Part shown: positions 18,758-28,305 of the stretch, one piece after another
Layout: each line of letters begins with the position of its first letter
Numbering within the stretch: position 1 is the first letter of the stretch
The notes under the pieces: model-generated
The model's database searches: none
Told to the model about the DNA's origin: nothing
Seen by the model: the letters and a program-made list of their open reading frames with translations, nothing else
Made by a program: the position numbers and the translations under genes
From: Enhygromyxa salina
Lineage (GTDB): Bacteria > Myxococcota_A > Polyangia > Nannocystales > Nannocystaceae
Assembly (NCBI RefSeq): GCF_002994635.1
Contig: NZ_PVNL01000138.1
Span: 186,001 to 250,000 of the forward strand
Reading direction: 5' to 3'
Length of the DNA: 64,000 nucleotides

Positions 18758-19756
18758 TCACTCGTAAAAGCCATCCGCCCAGGTGCGATAGCGGCGCAGC
18801 CCGTCTTCATCGGGGAACCATCCCGGCGCGGCCAGCTGCCGCTTGCGCGTCCACATGCCCATGTGCTCGTCGGTCGCGGCCATGAGTTCGTCGTAGCCGG
18901 CCCGGTCGAACACGGGCTCGAGCAGCGGCAAGGGCAGCATCCGAAACAACCTCGGCAACCGGGCACGATCGAGCCTTTGCATGCTGTAGACCACGTTCAG
19001 ATCGACTTCATTGGCCGCACGAGGGACAGCGAGCATGAACTGATTGACGACGATCCCCATGCTCGCCACCGTCGAGCGGATGTGTTGGTAGCCGAGCCCG
19101 ACCGTGCGTACCTCGACGTGGGTCTCGACATAGCCGTCATGGACGCCGAGTAGACGCAACATTCGCTTGCCGGTTGGTGTCGCGGGATGACGCATGACCA
19201 GCGCGGCGTGAGTGCTGCTCGCGTCAATCGTCAGGGGCTCGACCGGCTCGACCCCCTGCTCGGCGTGCAAGGTCGTGTTGTGGCCGATGTCGACGGCGTG
19301 GACCTCGAGCGGCTCCTCCATCGCCAGGTCGAGGCGCTCGGTTCGGATCCGGTAGGGCAAGAACGCCTGATCGTCGAGCTCGGGCAGCGCAAAGCTAGGC
19401 GGACTCTGGTCCGGCGCATACCAAGAGAACACCATACCGGCGACCTCGCAGACCGGATGAACTCGCAGCATGAGGCTGCCACCGCGCGCGCGCGCCTCGA
19501 CACATGCGCCGTGGGGCTCAAAGCGCAAACCATGCAGCGGACAGCGAATGTAGTCGCCTTCAATCGTCGCGCCCTGCCCCAGGTGGGTGCCGACATGCGG
19601 GCAGTGGGCGTCGGCCACGACGAGCTCGCCGCTGCCGGTCCGGTAGACCACGCGAGGCGAGTCCGCGATGTCGACACTATGAACCGTACCGGGGCCGATC
19701 GATTCGGCCAGGCCAACAAAGACCCAAGCGCGGGGTGCGGTGCGGCGCGTGTTCAC
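18758..19756 (-). CDS. Rieske non-heme iron oxygenase, KshA/cholesterol-oxygenase type
   Basis: 332 residues from GTG 19756. The Rieske [2Fe-2S] ligands are Cys52-x-His54 and Cys72-x2-His75 (CPH, CPLH). The mononuclear iron motif is Asp156-x2-His159-x4-His164 (DIGHNTTLH), as in KshA, DAF-36/Neverland and bacterial sterol-demethylating SdmA. It would use O2 and an external reductase to hydroxylate or desaturate a substrate. A TACCTT hexamer 7 bases before GTG 19756 supports this start over the longer frame. Some Nannocystaceae make sterols, so a sterol substrate is a reasonable but unproven guess. No ferredoxin or reductase gene is adjacent; the FAD protein at 17281 lacks an iron-sulfur site. 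Confidence 0.82.
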   Translation of the reverse strand: MNTRRTAPRAWVFVGLAESIGPGTVHSVDIADSPRVVYRTGSGELVVADAHCPHVGTHLGQGATIEGDYIRCPLHGLRFEPHGACVEARARGGSLMLRVHPVCEVAGMVFSWYAPDQSPPSFALPELDDQAFLPYRIRTERLDLAMEEPLEVHAVDIGHNTTLHAEQGVEPVEPLTIDASSTHAALVMRHPATPTGKRMLRLLGVHDGYVETHVEVRTVGLGYQHIRSTVASMGIVVNQFMLAVPRAANEVDLNVVYSMQRLDRARLPRLFRMLPLPLLEPVFDRAGYDELMAATDEHMGMWTRKRQLAAPGWFPDEDGLRRYRTWADGFYE

Positions 19757-19763
19757 AGGCCGC

Positions 19764-19769
19764 AAGGTA
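19764..19769 (-). promoter_or_regulatory. -10 element for the Rieske oxygenase gene
   Basis: TACCTT on the minus strand, 7 bases before GTG 19756. Confidence 0.4.
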
Positions 19770-19911
19770 GCACTGCCACCAGCTGCGCCGGGGCGCGCTG
19801 ACTCACGCGTCGAGGGTCGGCGCCACGATGCTGGCCAGCGCAGCGCGCCCACGTATCGGGTAGCGGCGCAGCCCGTATTCGGTGTAGGCGATCATGCCTA
19901 TCCGTCGAGGT

Positions 19912-19927
19912 CCGGCCGATCGGCCGG
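19912..19927. promoter_or_regulatory. 16-bp perfect palindrome between divergent genes
   Basis: CCGGCCGATCGGCCGG, in the 281-base divergent region between the Rieske oxygenase and the Cys-rich lipoprotein. It could be an operator, but GC-rich DNA produces such palindromes by chance. No other feature was seen in this spacer apart from a TGTAAT hexamer near 19957. Confidence 0.25.
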
Positions 19928-20037
19928 TACCGCGACCACCCCCGCACACTTCGATTTTGTAATTTGGGTCAGTAGCGAGCGCCGTGGAAATCGCCTAATT
20001 GGAGCGTGATCCCACCAGTGATCGGATCCCAACCCCA

Positions 20038-20928
20038 ATGCGACACATTCAATCGTTCATCTCCATGTCTATCGTGCTTTGCTTCGGCGCGGGGCTCGGC
20101 GCCTGCGATAGCTCGCCAGGACCCGACGAGTCGCTCGAGGCGGCCCACGAAGAACTGAACCCGAGCGTGCTCCAGCCCGGCACCGTGGTCATCGACGGCG
20201 GCACCATCGTCGTTGTCGAGGGCGCGCTCGAAGTCCGTGCCGATGGCGCGAGCCAGGCGCTCGTGCTGACGCCCGACGGCGACGGCATGATCGCCAGCTG
20301 GGACGGCCAGCAGGTCAACCCCGACGCCGAGCTGCCCGCCGAGCTCTCCGAGGCTATCGACCTCGCCGAGCGAGCGTTGGCCGACCACACGGTGCTCGAG
20401 CAATTGCGTATCGACCAACCCGACCTCAGCAAGGGCAAGGGCTTGATCGGCTTCGTCAAGGGGTGTCAGGTCAGCGGCTGCAGTGGCGAAGTCTGCGCGA
20501 GCATGCCGGTCAACACCACCTGCCAATGGCGTCCCGAGTACGCGTGCTTACAGTACACCACCTGCGGCAACAACGGTCCGGGCTGGAGCTGCGGCTGGGC
20601 GATGACGCCCGAGTACGAGCAGTGCCTCGCAGACGCCGGCAACCCCGAAGCCAACATGGTTGAAGGCCAGATTGCAGCGCCCGCGGACGGGTCAGTCGAG
20701 ACCGGTGCGCGCTGCGGCTGTGTCAGCGACGACGACTGCGTCAAGACCACCCCCGGTTGCTGTCCGTGCAACGCGGGCGGCCAGGAGATCGCGGTCGCCA
20801 AGCAGTGCAACACGCCGGGCCCAAAATGTGGTCCCAACGTCCAGTGTCTGCAGGTCTATCTGTGCACCGACTCCGAGGCCGTCTGTGAGGCCGGCGAGTG
20901 CGTGCTGTCCAACGGCAGCCTGTTCTAG
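20038..20928 (+). CDS. Cys-rich lipoprotein
   Basis: 296 residues from ATG 20038. The signal peptide ends in GLGAC (about residue 23). The N-terminal half is acidic and helical. The C-terminal half has about 20 Cys residues in two groups: CQVSGCSGEVCAS with CQWRPEYACLQYTTC, then CGCVSDDDCVKTTPGCCPC onward. The first Cys group resembles the small disulfide domain (VSGCSGEVC, CQWRPEYACY) found in secreted eukaryotic and bacterial proteins near trypsin inhibitors. It probably works on the outer surface. Its 3' end converges with htrA across a strong hairpin. Precise role unknown. Confidence 0.72.
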   Translation: MRHIQSFISMSIVLCFGAGLGACDSSPGPDESLEAAHEELNPSVLQPGTVVIDGGTIVVVEGALEVRADGASQALVLTPDGDGMIASWDGQQVNPDAELPAELSEAIDLAERALADHTVLEQLRIDQPDLSKGKGLIGFVKGCQVSGCSGEVCASMPVNTTCQWRPEYACLQYTTCGNNGPGWSCGWAMTPEYEQCLADAGNPEANMVEGQIAAPADGSVETGARCGCVSDDDCVKTTPGCCPCNAGGQEIAVAKQCNTPGPKCGPNVQCLQVYLCTDSEAVCEAGECVLSNGSLF

Positions 20929-20947
20929 GGCGCTGAGTGCCATATAG

Positions 20948-20980
20948 GCGGGTCACGGGCGAGCGCCGCCCGTGACCCGC
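20948..20980. terminator. Bidirectional hairpin between convergent genes
   Basis: A perfect 13-bp stem (GCGGGTCACGGGC with its complement) and a 7-base loop, midway between the stop codons of the Cys-rich lipoprotein and the HtrA protease. There is no U-tract on either side. Confidence 0.65.
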
Positions 20981-21012
20981 GTGTCGGTGTCGCCGACGCC
21001 CCAGCGCTGACC

Positions 21013-22503
21013 TCAGCCTGCGCTGATCACCGCGGAGTGCCGCCCACTGCCGCGGCGAACCTCGACCTTGGCCTGGCTGCGATTGGACTCGAGCGAGGCG
21101 ATGATCGCCGCGACTGAGCTGATCCCCTTGCCGTTGACGCGCTCGATCACATCGCCGGCCCGCAGCCCGAGCCGATGCCCGACCCCTCCTTCGAGCACCC
21201 GCTCGACGACCACGCCCTCGGGCGTCTCGCGGACCTCGACCCCCAGCCGCGCCGGGGTGCCGTTGTACAGATCCCCGCCCGCACCCGAGCTCGGCGGCGT
21301 CGGCTTCGGACCCGGAGCCGAGTTTGGCGGCACCACCCCCGCAGGCGTCCGGACCAGCGAGTTCGGACCCGGTCGGGCCCCCAGCTCGACGTTGATCTGG
21401 TGCTGCTTGCCGCTGCGGAGCACCGCGAGCGTGACCTTGTCGTGGGGCCCGTACTCGCCGATCCGGGTGCGCAGGGCGTCGAAGTCGTCGATCGCCTTGC
21501 CGTCGATCTCCAGCACGCGATCCCCCGCCAGCAGCCCAGCGGCCGCGGCCGGCGTGCCCGCGTGGATCTCCCCGAGCACGGCGCCCTTCGTGGGCATCGC
21601 CCCAAACTCGGGCGGCTCGTCACGACCGCCGACCCCCAGCCAACCCCGCGTGACCTTGCCGTCTTTGATCAGCTTGGGGATCACGATCTTCGCCTGGTCG
21701 CTCGGGATCGCAAACCCGAGCCCATCGTGGCCGCCCACGGCCGTGTTGATCCCAACCACCTCGCCCGCGAGGTTGAACAGCGGCCCGCCGCTGTTGCCCG
21801 GGTTGATCGCCGCGTCGGTCTGCAAGAAGTCGGCGTAACCATCTTCATAGAGACCGAGGCTGCCGCGGCCCTTGGCCGAGACGATCCCGCGCGTGACCGT
21901 CTGCTCGAGCCCCATCGGGCTGCCCAGCGCGATCACCCAGTCGCCCACGAGCAGGCCCTCGCTCGAGCCAAAGCTGACGATCGGGAGCTGCTTGGCGTTG
22001 GTCAGCCGGATCACCGCGACGTCGGTCTGCGGGTCACTGCCGACCACGGTCGCCTCGAACCGCCGACCGTCCTGCAGGTGGACCTCGAACTTGTCGTTGC
22101 CAGCGACGACGTGATGGTTGGTGACGACCAAGCCGTCATCCGAGATGACGAAGCCGCTGCCGATCCCCGACGAGCCCCGGCTGAACAGCCCCGACTTGCT
22201 CTTGCGGGTCTGGATGCTGACCACCGAGGGTTGAACCCGGGTGATCAGCGGCGCGAGGCTGTCGTTGGGATCGTAGCGAAGTGGCGCAAGTCCCGGCTGC
22301 GCGGCGGCCGACCCTGCAGAAGGAGAAGCCGCCAGACCCTGTGGTGGGGTGTTGGCGGCTTCTTCAGGCTGGGTGTGCGTGGGCGGGCTGGCCTGGGCCT
22401 CGCCGGAGCAACCGGCGCCGACGATCAACGACGGGGCGCCGAGTGTGCAAAATGCCAGGAAGAACAGGCCCTGAGCGCTCAGGGAGCGTCGCGGTCGCCT
22501 CAT
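21013..22503 (-). CDS. HtrA/DegP-like serine protease with two PDZ domains
   Basis: 496 residues from ATG 22503. An N-terminal export signal (possible lipobox VGAGC, Cys32, though the -3 residue is atypical) is followed by an Ala/Pro linker. The trypsin-like domain has His131 in TNHHVV, Asp161 in TDVAVI and Ser238 in NPGNSGG. Two PDZ domains follow (about 295-385 and 415-495). It would degrade or refold damaged envelope proteins. An AGGG sequence lies about 7 bases before ATG 22503; an alternative start exists at 22557. The upstream gene on the same strand (22597-23154) is probably cotranscribed. The length is standard for DegP. Confidence 0.92.
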   Translation of the reverse strand: MRRPRRSLSAQGLFFLAFCTLGAPSLIVGAGCSGEAQASPPTHTQPEEAANTPPQGLAASPSAGSAAAQPGLAPLRYDPNDSLAPLITRVQPSVVSIQTRKSKSGLFSRGSSGIGSGFVISDDGLVVTNHHVVAGNDKFEVHLQDGRRFEATVVGSDPQTDVAVIRLTNAKQLPIVSFGSSEGLLVGDWVIALGSPMGLEQTVTRGIVSAKGRGSLGLYEDGYADFLQTDAAINPGNSGGPLFNLAGEVVGINTAVGGHDGLGFAIPSDQAKIVIPKLIKDGKVTRGWLGVGGRDEPPEFGAMPTKGAVLGEIHAGTPAAAAGLLAGDRVLEIDGKAIDDFDALRTRIGEYGPHDKVTLAVLRSGKQHQINVELGARPGPNSLVRTPAGVVPPNSAPGPKPTPPSSGAGGDLYNGTPARLGVEVRETPEGVVVERVLEGGVGHRLGLRAGDVIERVNGKGISSVAAIIASLESNRSQAKVEVRRGSGRHSAVISAG

Positions 22504-22596
22504 GGGCGTGCCCTGGCTTCGCTGGTCCGAAGGGTTGGTGCGCCGATGTCCGCTCATTGGCCGCGCCCAACCCGTCGAGCTGACGATGATTCCCGC

Positions 22597-23154
22597 TCAC
22601 TGCAAGATGTCTGCAGTCGCGGGATCGAGCAGGACCCCGGCCGCGAGCAGTCGCCGCGTGTCGCGGGGATCGCTGGACTTTCGCCAGCGCTCGTAGAGCG
22701 AGAGCAGATCCGTGTCATCCGGCGCCAGCATCTTGCCGAGCAGCTCGACGATCTCGCGGAAGCGATCCGCGAGGCGCTCGAACACCTGCAGCCGGGCCGA
22801 GCGAACGTGAACCTCGCGGTACGCGGCCTCCCCGATCCCCGACACATAGGCGACGTTGACGGGCGTCCGATCGAGCGAGCGCGGGACCACCCCCGCGATG
22901 TACAGCGCCCGATCGCCGACCGCGCGCAGCGCCTGCGCCCCACGCTCACGGGCGCTCATGAACTGGGTCGCCAGGGCCTCGCTGGTGCGACCCGCGACGT
23001 TGGTCCGGCGGGCGTGGGCGGCGAGCATGTGGACCAGATAGGCCTCTATGTCTACGCCAAGCCGGTCTGGCTGGCCCTCGCGGGCCTGCTCGAGTTGCGT
23101 GAAAAAGAACGACTCCAGCGTGCCTTCGATGCTGAGATCAATTTCTCGTTTCAT
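22597..23154 (-). CDS. Conserved helical protein, unknown function
   Basis: 185 residues, mostly helical and soluble with no signal peptide. The opening KREIDLSIEGTLESFFFTQLEQA and the segment TPVNVAYVSGIGEAAYREV followed by FRELADRFREIVELL-like helices (here VFERLADRFREIVELLGKML) are features I associate with a proteobacterial protein family of unknown function. It has a strong ribosome site (GGGGCAGG) before its ATG. It lies 93 bases upstream of the HtrA gene on the same strand, which suggests an envelope- or stress-related operon. No catalytic residues can be assigned. Confidence 0.75.
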   Translation of the reverse strand: MKREIDLSIEGTLESFFFTQLEQAREGQPDRLGVDIEAYLVHMLAAHARRTNVAGRTSEALATQFMSARERGAQALRAVGDRALYIAGVVPRSLDRTPVNVAYVSGIGEAAYREVHVRSARLQVFERLADRFREIVELLGKMLAPDDTDLLSLYERWRKSSDPRDTRRLLAAGVLLDPATADILQ

Positions 23155-23302
23155 GACCTGCCCCTTTTGTGTGCTCTAGAACGCAATGTTCACGGCCTGT
23201 ACTAATTCTCACGCTAGCAGTGATGCCGAGCGCCACAAGCCGGGCCCGGGGTTTCGTGAGATGGCTCGCCCATGGGTGGGCCAAAGATTTCCGATCGCGG
23301 CC

Positions 23303-23330
23303 TTGATCGGCCCGCTTGGCGCTTTACCCT
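23303..23330 (+). promoter_or_regulatory. Probable groESL promoter
   Basis: TTGATC, a 16-base spacer and TACCCT, ending 7 bases before the CIRCE operator, which would therefore cover the transcription start. The 23155-23511 spacer otherwise shows only the CIRCE element. Confidence 0.5.
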
Positions 23331-23337
23331 CCCGCCG

Positions 23338-23364
23338 CTAGCAGTCGGAAGTGCCGACTGCTAA
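23338..23364 (+). promoter_or_regulatory. CIRCE operator (HrcA binding site)
   Basis: CTAGCAGTC, 9 bases, GACTGCTAA. This is a 9-9-9 inverted repeat matching the CIRCE pattern (TTAGCACTC-N9-GAGTGCTAA) with one symmetric arm change and one further mismatch. It lies about 150 bases before groES, so the operon should be repressed by HrcA and induced by heat. No hrcA gene is in the window. Confidence 0.9.
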
Positions 23365-23511
23365 CGCGATCGGCCGCTGGACCTTCCTGCGTCTTCCCCG
23401 AGCTCTCAACAGCCGGGCGCGACGCAAAGCGGCCACCACAACTCCCGCCCGCGATCCGCCGTGCACACAGGGTCCGGGCTCAGCAACCAAACGACATTGG
23501 AGACTGCACAA

Positions 23512-23802
<291 letters not shown>

Positions 23803-23854
23803 CCCATCGTTTCCACCCCTTTTCCAACCGTATAGAGATTCAAGGAGACACATC

Positions 23855-25501
<1,647 letters not shown>

Positions 25502-25534
25502 GCCCGGCTCACTAGCCTCACCCTCCAAACCCAG

Positions 25535-25571
25535 AAGGGCCTGCGATCGAGATCGCAGGCCCTTTGTTTTT
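25535..25571 (+). terminator. Intrinsic terminator of groESL
   Basis: A 14-bp perfect stem (AAGGGCCTGCGATC) with a 2-base loop, followed by TGTTTTT. A textbook rho-independent terminator. Confidence 0.95.
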
Positions 25572-25590
25572 GGTTGATCAGCTGAAACAG

Positions 25591-25618
25591 AAAAACCCGC
25601 GCCAGCCGAGCGCGGGTT
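25591..25618 (-). terminator. Intrinsic terminator of the STAS-like gene
   Basis: A 9-bp stem (AACCCGCGC/GCGCGGGTT) with a 7-base loop. On the minus strand it is followed by five U. It lies just beyond the stop of the 25640-25978 gene. Confidence 0.88.
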
Positions 25619-25639
25619 GATCGAAAGGTCAGCGTGCGA

Positions 25640-25978
25640 TCAGGCCGCGCTGAGCAACATCGCCGGTGGCGCGGCCAAGGCGCTGACGGGCGAGAACATC
25701 ATGCGCTGCCAGCTCACCGACTGGTCGTAGCGAAAGTCGAACCCGACGCCCATCGCGTTGAGCTTCTTGAAGAAGCGCAGAACGACCACCAACGTGGTCG
25801 AGGAGATGTGCTCGAGCTCCGAGAAGTCGAAGCGGAGGTAGCGCCCCATGCTCAACAGTCGCTCGAACACGGGGTTCAGAGCCGCCGCGGGCTGCCGATC
25901 ATTCGCGCTCCCGGTCCACTTGACGAGGACGGCGCCGGTCAGGTCAATCTGGAGGTCGAGGTCGGCTTGGCTGCTCAT
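25640..25978 (-). CDS. STAS-domain-like protein
   Basis: 112 residues from ATG 25978. The pattern LRFDFSELEHISSTTLVVVLRFFKKLNAMGVGFDFR matches the strand-helix core of STAS/anti-sigma-antagonist domains (compare D-hydrophobic-IDSSGL-LL). ISST sits where the phosphorylatable Ser normally lies. The C-terminal helix (VSALAAPPAMLL) is Ala/Pro-rich. It may act in a partner-switching or signalling complex; no kinase-like or sigma partner gene is adjacent. TAACGT six bases before ATG 25978 supports this start over the in-frame GTG at 25984. Confidence 0.65.
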   Translation of the reverse strand: MSSQADLDLQIDLTGAVLVKWTGSANDRQPAAALNPVFERLLSMGRYLRFDFSELEHISSTTLVVVLRFFKKLNAMGVGFDFRYDQSVSWQRMMFSPVSALAAPPAMLLSAA

Positions 25979-25984
25979 GGCCAC

Positions 25985-25990
25985 ACGTTA
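25985..25990 (-). promoter_or_regulatory. -10 element, leaderless start at 25978
   Basis: TAACGT on the minus strand, exactly 6 bases before the ATG. Confidence 0.5.
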
Positions 25991-26290
25991 ACTGGAATTT
26001 TGCCCGATGTCTCCAACCGAAGTTGTACAAATACTGGATTTTAGAGAAGGAATTCTAGAATGACTGGAAAATTGTGGCCAGCACGTGAGGATTGAGCGAT
26101 TACGAACATCTTTTGTCCGATTTTGGTAACTTAAATTACGAAAATATTTTTGTACTTTTAGTCACGCGATATACACGCAGCGACAAAACCCGCAAGACAC
26201 GCGTTCTGACGGTTCGCGCCACTCATATGGCGCGAATACGACCCTGCGACTAGCCAGGACTGGCCACCCAGAGGGGCCGGGGCGCGCGGC
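25991..26290. other. AT-rich divergent intergenic region
   Basis: 300 bases. The stretch from about 26030 to 26165 is strikingly A+T-rich for this genome (runs such as AAATTACGAAAATATTTTTG). No gene is seen. It may be a nucleoid-protein or promoter/UP region serving the STAS-like and rsmB genes. Confidence 0.5.
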
Positions 26291-26296
26291 TACACT
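26291..26296 (+). promoter_or_regulatory. -10 element, leaderless start of rsmB
   Basis: TACACT, 6 bases, then GTG 26303. The same context (GCGGCTACACT) precedes fdhD at 29840. Confidence 0.55.
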
Positions 26297-26302
26297 CCCG
26301 GC

Positions 26303-27649
26303 GTGAACGGGGCGAAATCGGGGCCAAGTCCGCGGCGGGTCGCGGTCCGCATCCTGCGGGACATCGAGCAGCGCCAGGGCTTCAGCAACCGGATCCTGTC
26401 CGAGCAGCTCGAGCGTCACCCCGAGCTCGACCGGCGTGATCGCGGCTTGATCACCCTGCTCGTGTACGGCGTGCTCCGTCACCGCGGCCGGCTCGACAAG
26501 CTGATCGACTCGTTCGCGGACAAGCCGAAGAAGGTCAAGGGCGAGCTGCGGATGATCCTGCGGGTCGCCGCGTTCGAGCTCGTCGAGCTCGAGCGACCGC
26601 TCGGGATCGCCAACGCCGAGGCCGGCAAGCTGGCGCGGCGCATCGATCCACACGGGCGCCTGTCTGGGATGATCACCGCGATCCTGCACATGATCGATCG
26701 GGACTGGCCGATCATGGACGTCGCGCTGAGCGACGGGTCCGTGCTCGACGCGCTCACGCACCGCTGGTCGGTCCCGCGCTGGCTGGCCGCGCGCTGGCTC
26801 GACGCCCTGGGACCCGAGCAGGCGCGGGCGCGGGCCCAGGCGTTGAGCGTGCCGCCGACCGTGGATCTGCGCGTCGATCTGCATCGCAGTGACGCGGGCA
26901 CGCTGCGCGAGCTGCTGCTCGCCGAGCAGCCCAAGCTCGAGTTCATCGACGTGCCCGAGCCCGCTGGGGATCAGCCGCAGTGCCTGCGCGTGCGCGGCGG
27001 GGGCGATCTCTTCTATGGACCCGCGTTCGAGGCCGGGCTGTTCTCGATCCAGAGCCTCGGCAGTCAACAGGCCGTGCGGGCCCTCGATCCGCAGCCGGGC
27101 GAGCGGGTCCTCGATGCCTGCGCGGGGATGGGGACCAAGACCGTGCAGATCGCCGAGCACATGCGCCGCCGTGGAGAGATCGTCGCCGTCGACGCTTCCG
27201 GCGAGCGGCTCGAGGTGCTCGACGCCGGGCGCGAGCGGGCTGAGCTCGAGGGCGAGCTGAAGCTCGAGATCATCGAGGCCGAGCTGCCGGCCACCGCCGA
27301 CGCGCTCGCGGCCGACAGCTTCGACGCGGTGTTGCTCGATGCGCCCTGCACTGGCCTGGGCAACCTCGGGCGCCACCCCGAGCTGCGCTGGACCGCCCTC
27401 GAGTCCAACATTGGTGACCGCGCCGAGCTGCAGGCCGAGCTGCTGCGTTGGTGCGCGGGCATGGTCCGACCGGGCGGGCGGCTGGTGTACGCGGTGTGCA
27501 GCCTCGAGCCTGAAGAGGGTGAGGCGATCGTCGCCGCGTTCTGCAGCTCCAGCGAAGGCCAGGCGTTCACGCGCGAGCTGACCCAGTCTTGGACACCCGA
27601 GCAGCATCACACCGACGGGTTCTGGTTGGCTCGACTGCGCCGGGGGTGA
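26303..27649 (+). CDS. rsmB: 16S rRNA (cytosine-967 C5)-methyltransferase
   Basis: Methylates 16S rRNA at C967 using S-adenosylmethionine. The 448 residues combine an N-terminal NusB-like RNA-binding domain (about 1-150, RVAVRILRDIEQRQGFSN) with a Rossmann methyltransferase domain. SAM motif I is VLDACAGMGTKTVQIAE, motif IV is DAPCTGLGNLGRHPELRW, and motif VI is YAVCSLEPEEGE, carrying the catalytic Cys. The length and domain order match RsmB/Sun. It is a single gene here, not next to fmt, its usual partner, although fmt lies at the end of this window. The next gene begins 17 bases after the stop. Confidence 0.93.
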   Translation: MNGAKSGPSPRRVAVRILRDIEQRQGFSNRILSEQLERHPELDRRDRGLITLLVYGVLRHRGRLDKLIDSFADKPKKVKGELRMILRVAAFELVELERPLGIANAEAGKLARRIDPHGRLSGMITAILHMIDRDWPIMDVALSDGSVLDALTHRWSVPRWLAARWLDALGPEQARARAQALSVPPTVDLRVDLHRSDAGTLRELLLAEQPKLEFIDVPEPAGDQPQCLRVRGGGDLFYGPAFEAGLFSIQSLGSQQAVRALDPQPGERVLDACAGMGTKTVQIAEHMRRRGEIVAVDASGERLEVLDAGRERAELEGELKLEIIEAELPATADALAADSFDAVLLDAPCTGLGNLGRHPELRWTALESNIGDRAELQAELLRWCAGMVRPGGRLVYAVCSLEPEEGEAIVAAFCSSSEGQAFTRELTQSWTPEQHHTDGFWLARLRRG

Positions 27650-27666
27650 TTGGGCATGATCCCGCC

Positions 27667-28185
27667 ATGGCACGCGTCCGCACCCACGTCGAGTCGTTTG
27701 GACAGACCAAGATCTTGGCGATCAAGATCGTGCGCGAGCTCGGCGGGTTTGGTCTGCGCGAAGCTAAAGCGCTGGTCGAGGATGGGACCGAATTCGAGTT
27801 CGAGCTCGATGGCAGGACGGAGGCGCTGCTCGCCGACGCGGCGCGAAAGGGGGTCCAGATCGTGCTCGACGAGCACGCTGTCGTCGCTAGCCCGGCCGCG
27901 TCCGGAGGCTCGCTGGCTGTCCGTATCGCTGGGGTCAGCAACAAGATCGCGGCGATCAAGCTGGTCCGCCAGCTGACGCAGGTCGGGCTCGCGGAGGCGA
28001 AGGGGATCGTGGATCGCGGCGATGTGATCACCGATGGCCTCGACGCGAGCGCGGCGCAGGCCATCGTCGAGCAGTTCGCGGCGAGCGGTGCGAGGGCGGA
28101 GATCGTGGCTGGCGGCGCGGCCGTGCCTGCGCCCGTGGTTGCGCGTGCCGACGTGCCCGACCCCTACGCTGACGACGACTTCTGA
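27667..28185 (+). CDS. Protein with two L7/L12 C-terminal-like domains
   Basis: 172 residues from ATG 27667. Two repeats resemble the C-terminal domain of ribosomal protein L7/L12. The first is KILAIKIVRELGGFGLREAKALVED (about 15-39) and the second is NKIAAIKLVRQLTQVGLAEAKGIVD (about 93-117). Both keep the helix-Gly-Leu-x-Glu-Ala-Lys signature with which L12 binds translation factors, and each is followed by a beta-alpha segment. The N-terminal L10-binding domain and hinge are missing, so this is not L12. It follows rsmB in the same direction by 17 bases. A role in binding translational GTPases or in transcript/translation regulation is inference; the last 20 residues are an acidic tail. Confidence 0.72.
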   Translation: MARVRTHVESFGQTKILAIKIVRELGGFGLREAKALVEDGTEFEFELDGRTEALLADAARKGVQIVLDEHAVVASPAASGGSLAVRIAGVSNKIAAIKLVRQLTQVGLAEAKGIVDRGDVITDGLDASAAQAIVEQFAASGARAEIVAGGAAVPAPVVARADVPDPYADDDF

Positions 28186-28305
28186 GCGGCGAGGAGTCCG
28201 TGGTGCAGTGCATCGTGTCGCCGGGCATACGTCCTTCTGTCTCCGATGCTGACGAGCAGACACCTTCACGGGGTGCGCCGCGCCGCGCGAGCCAAATCGC
28301 GTTGA

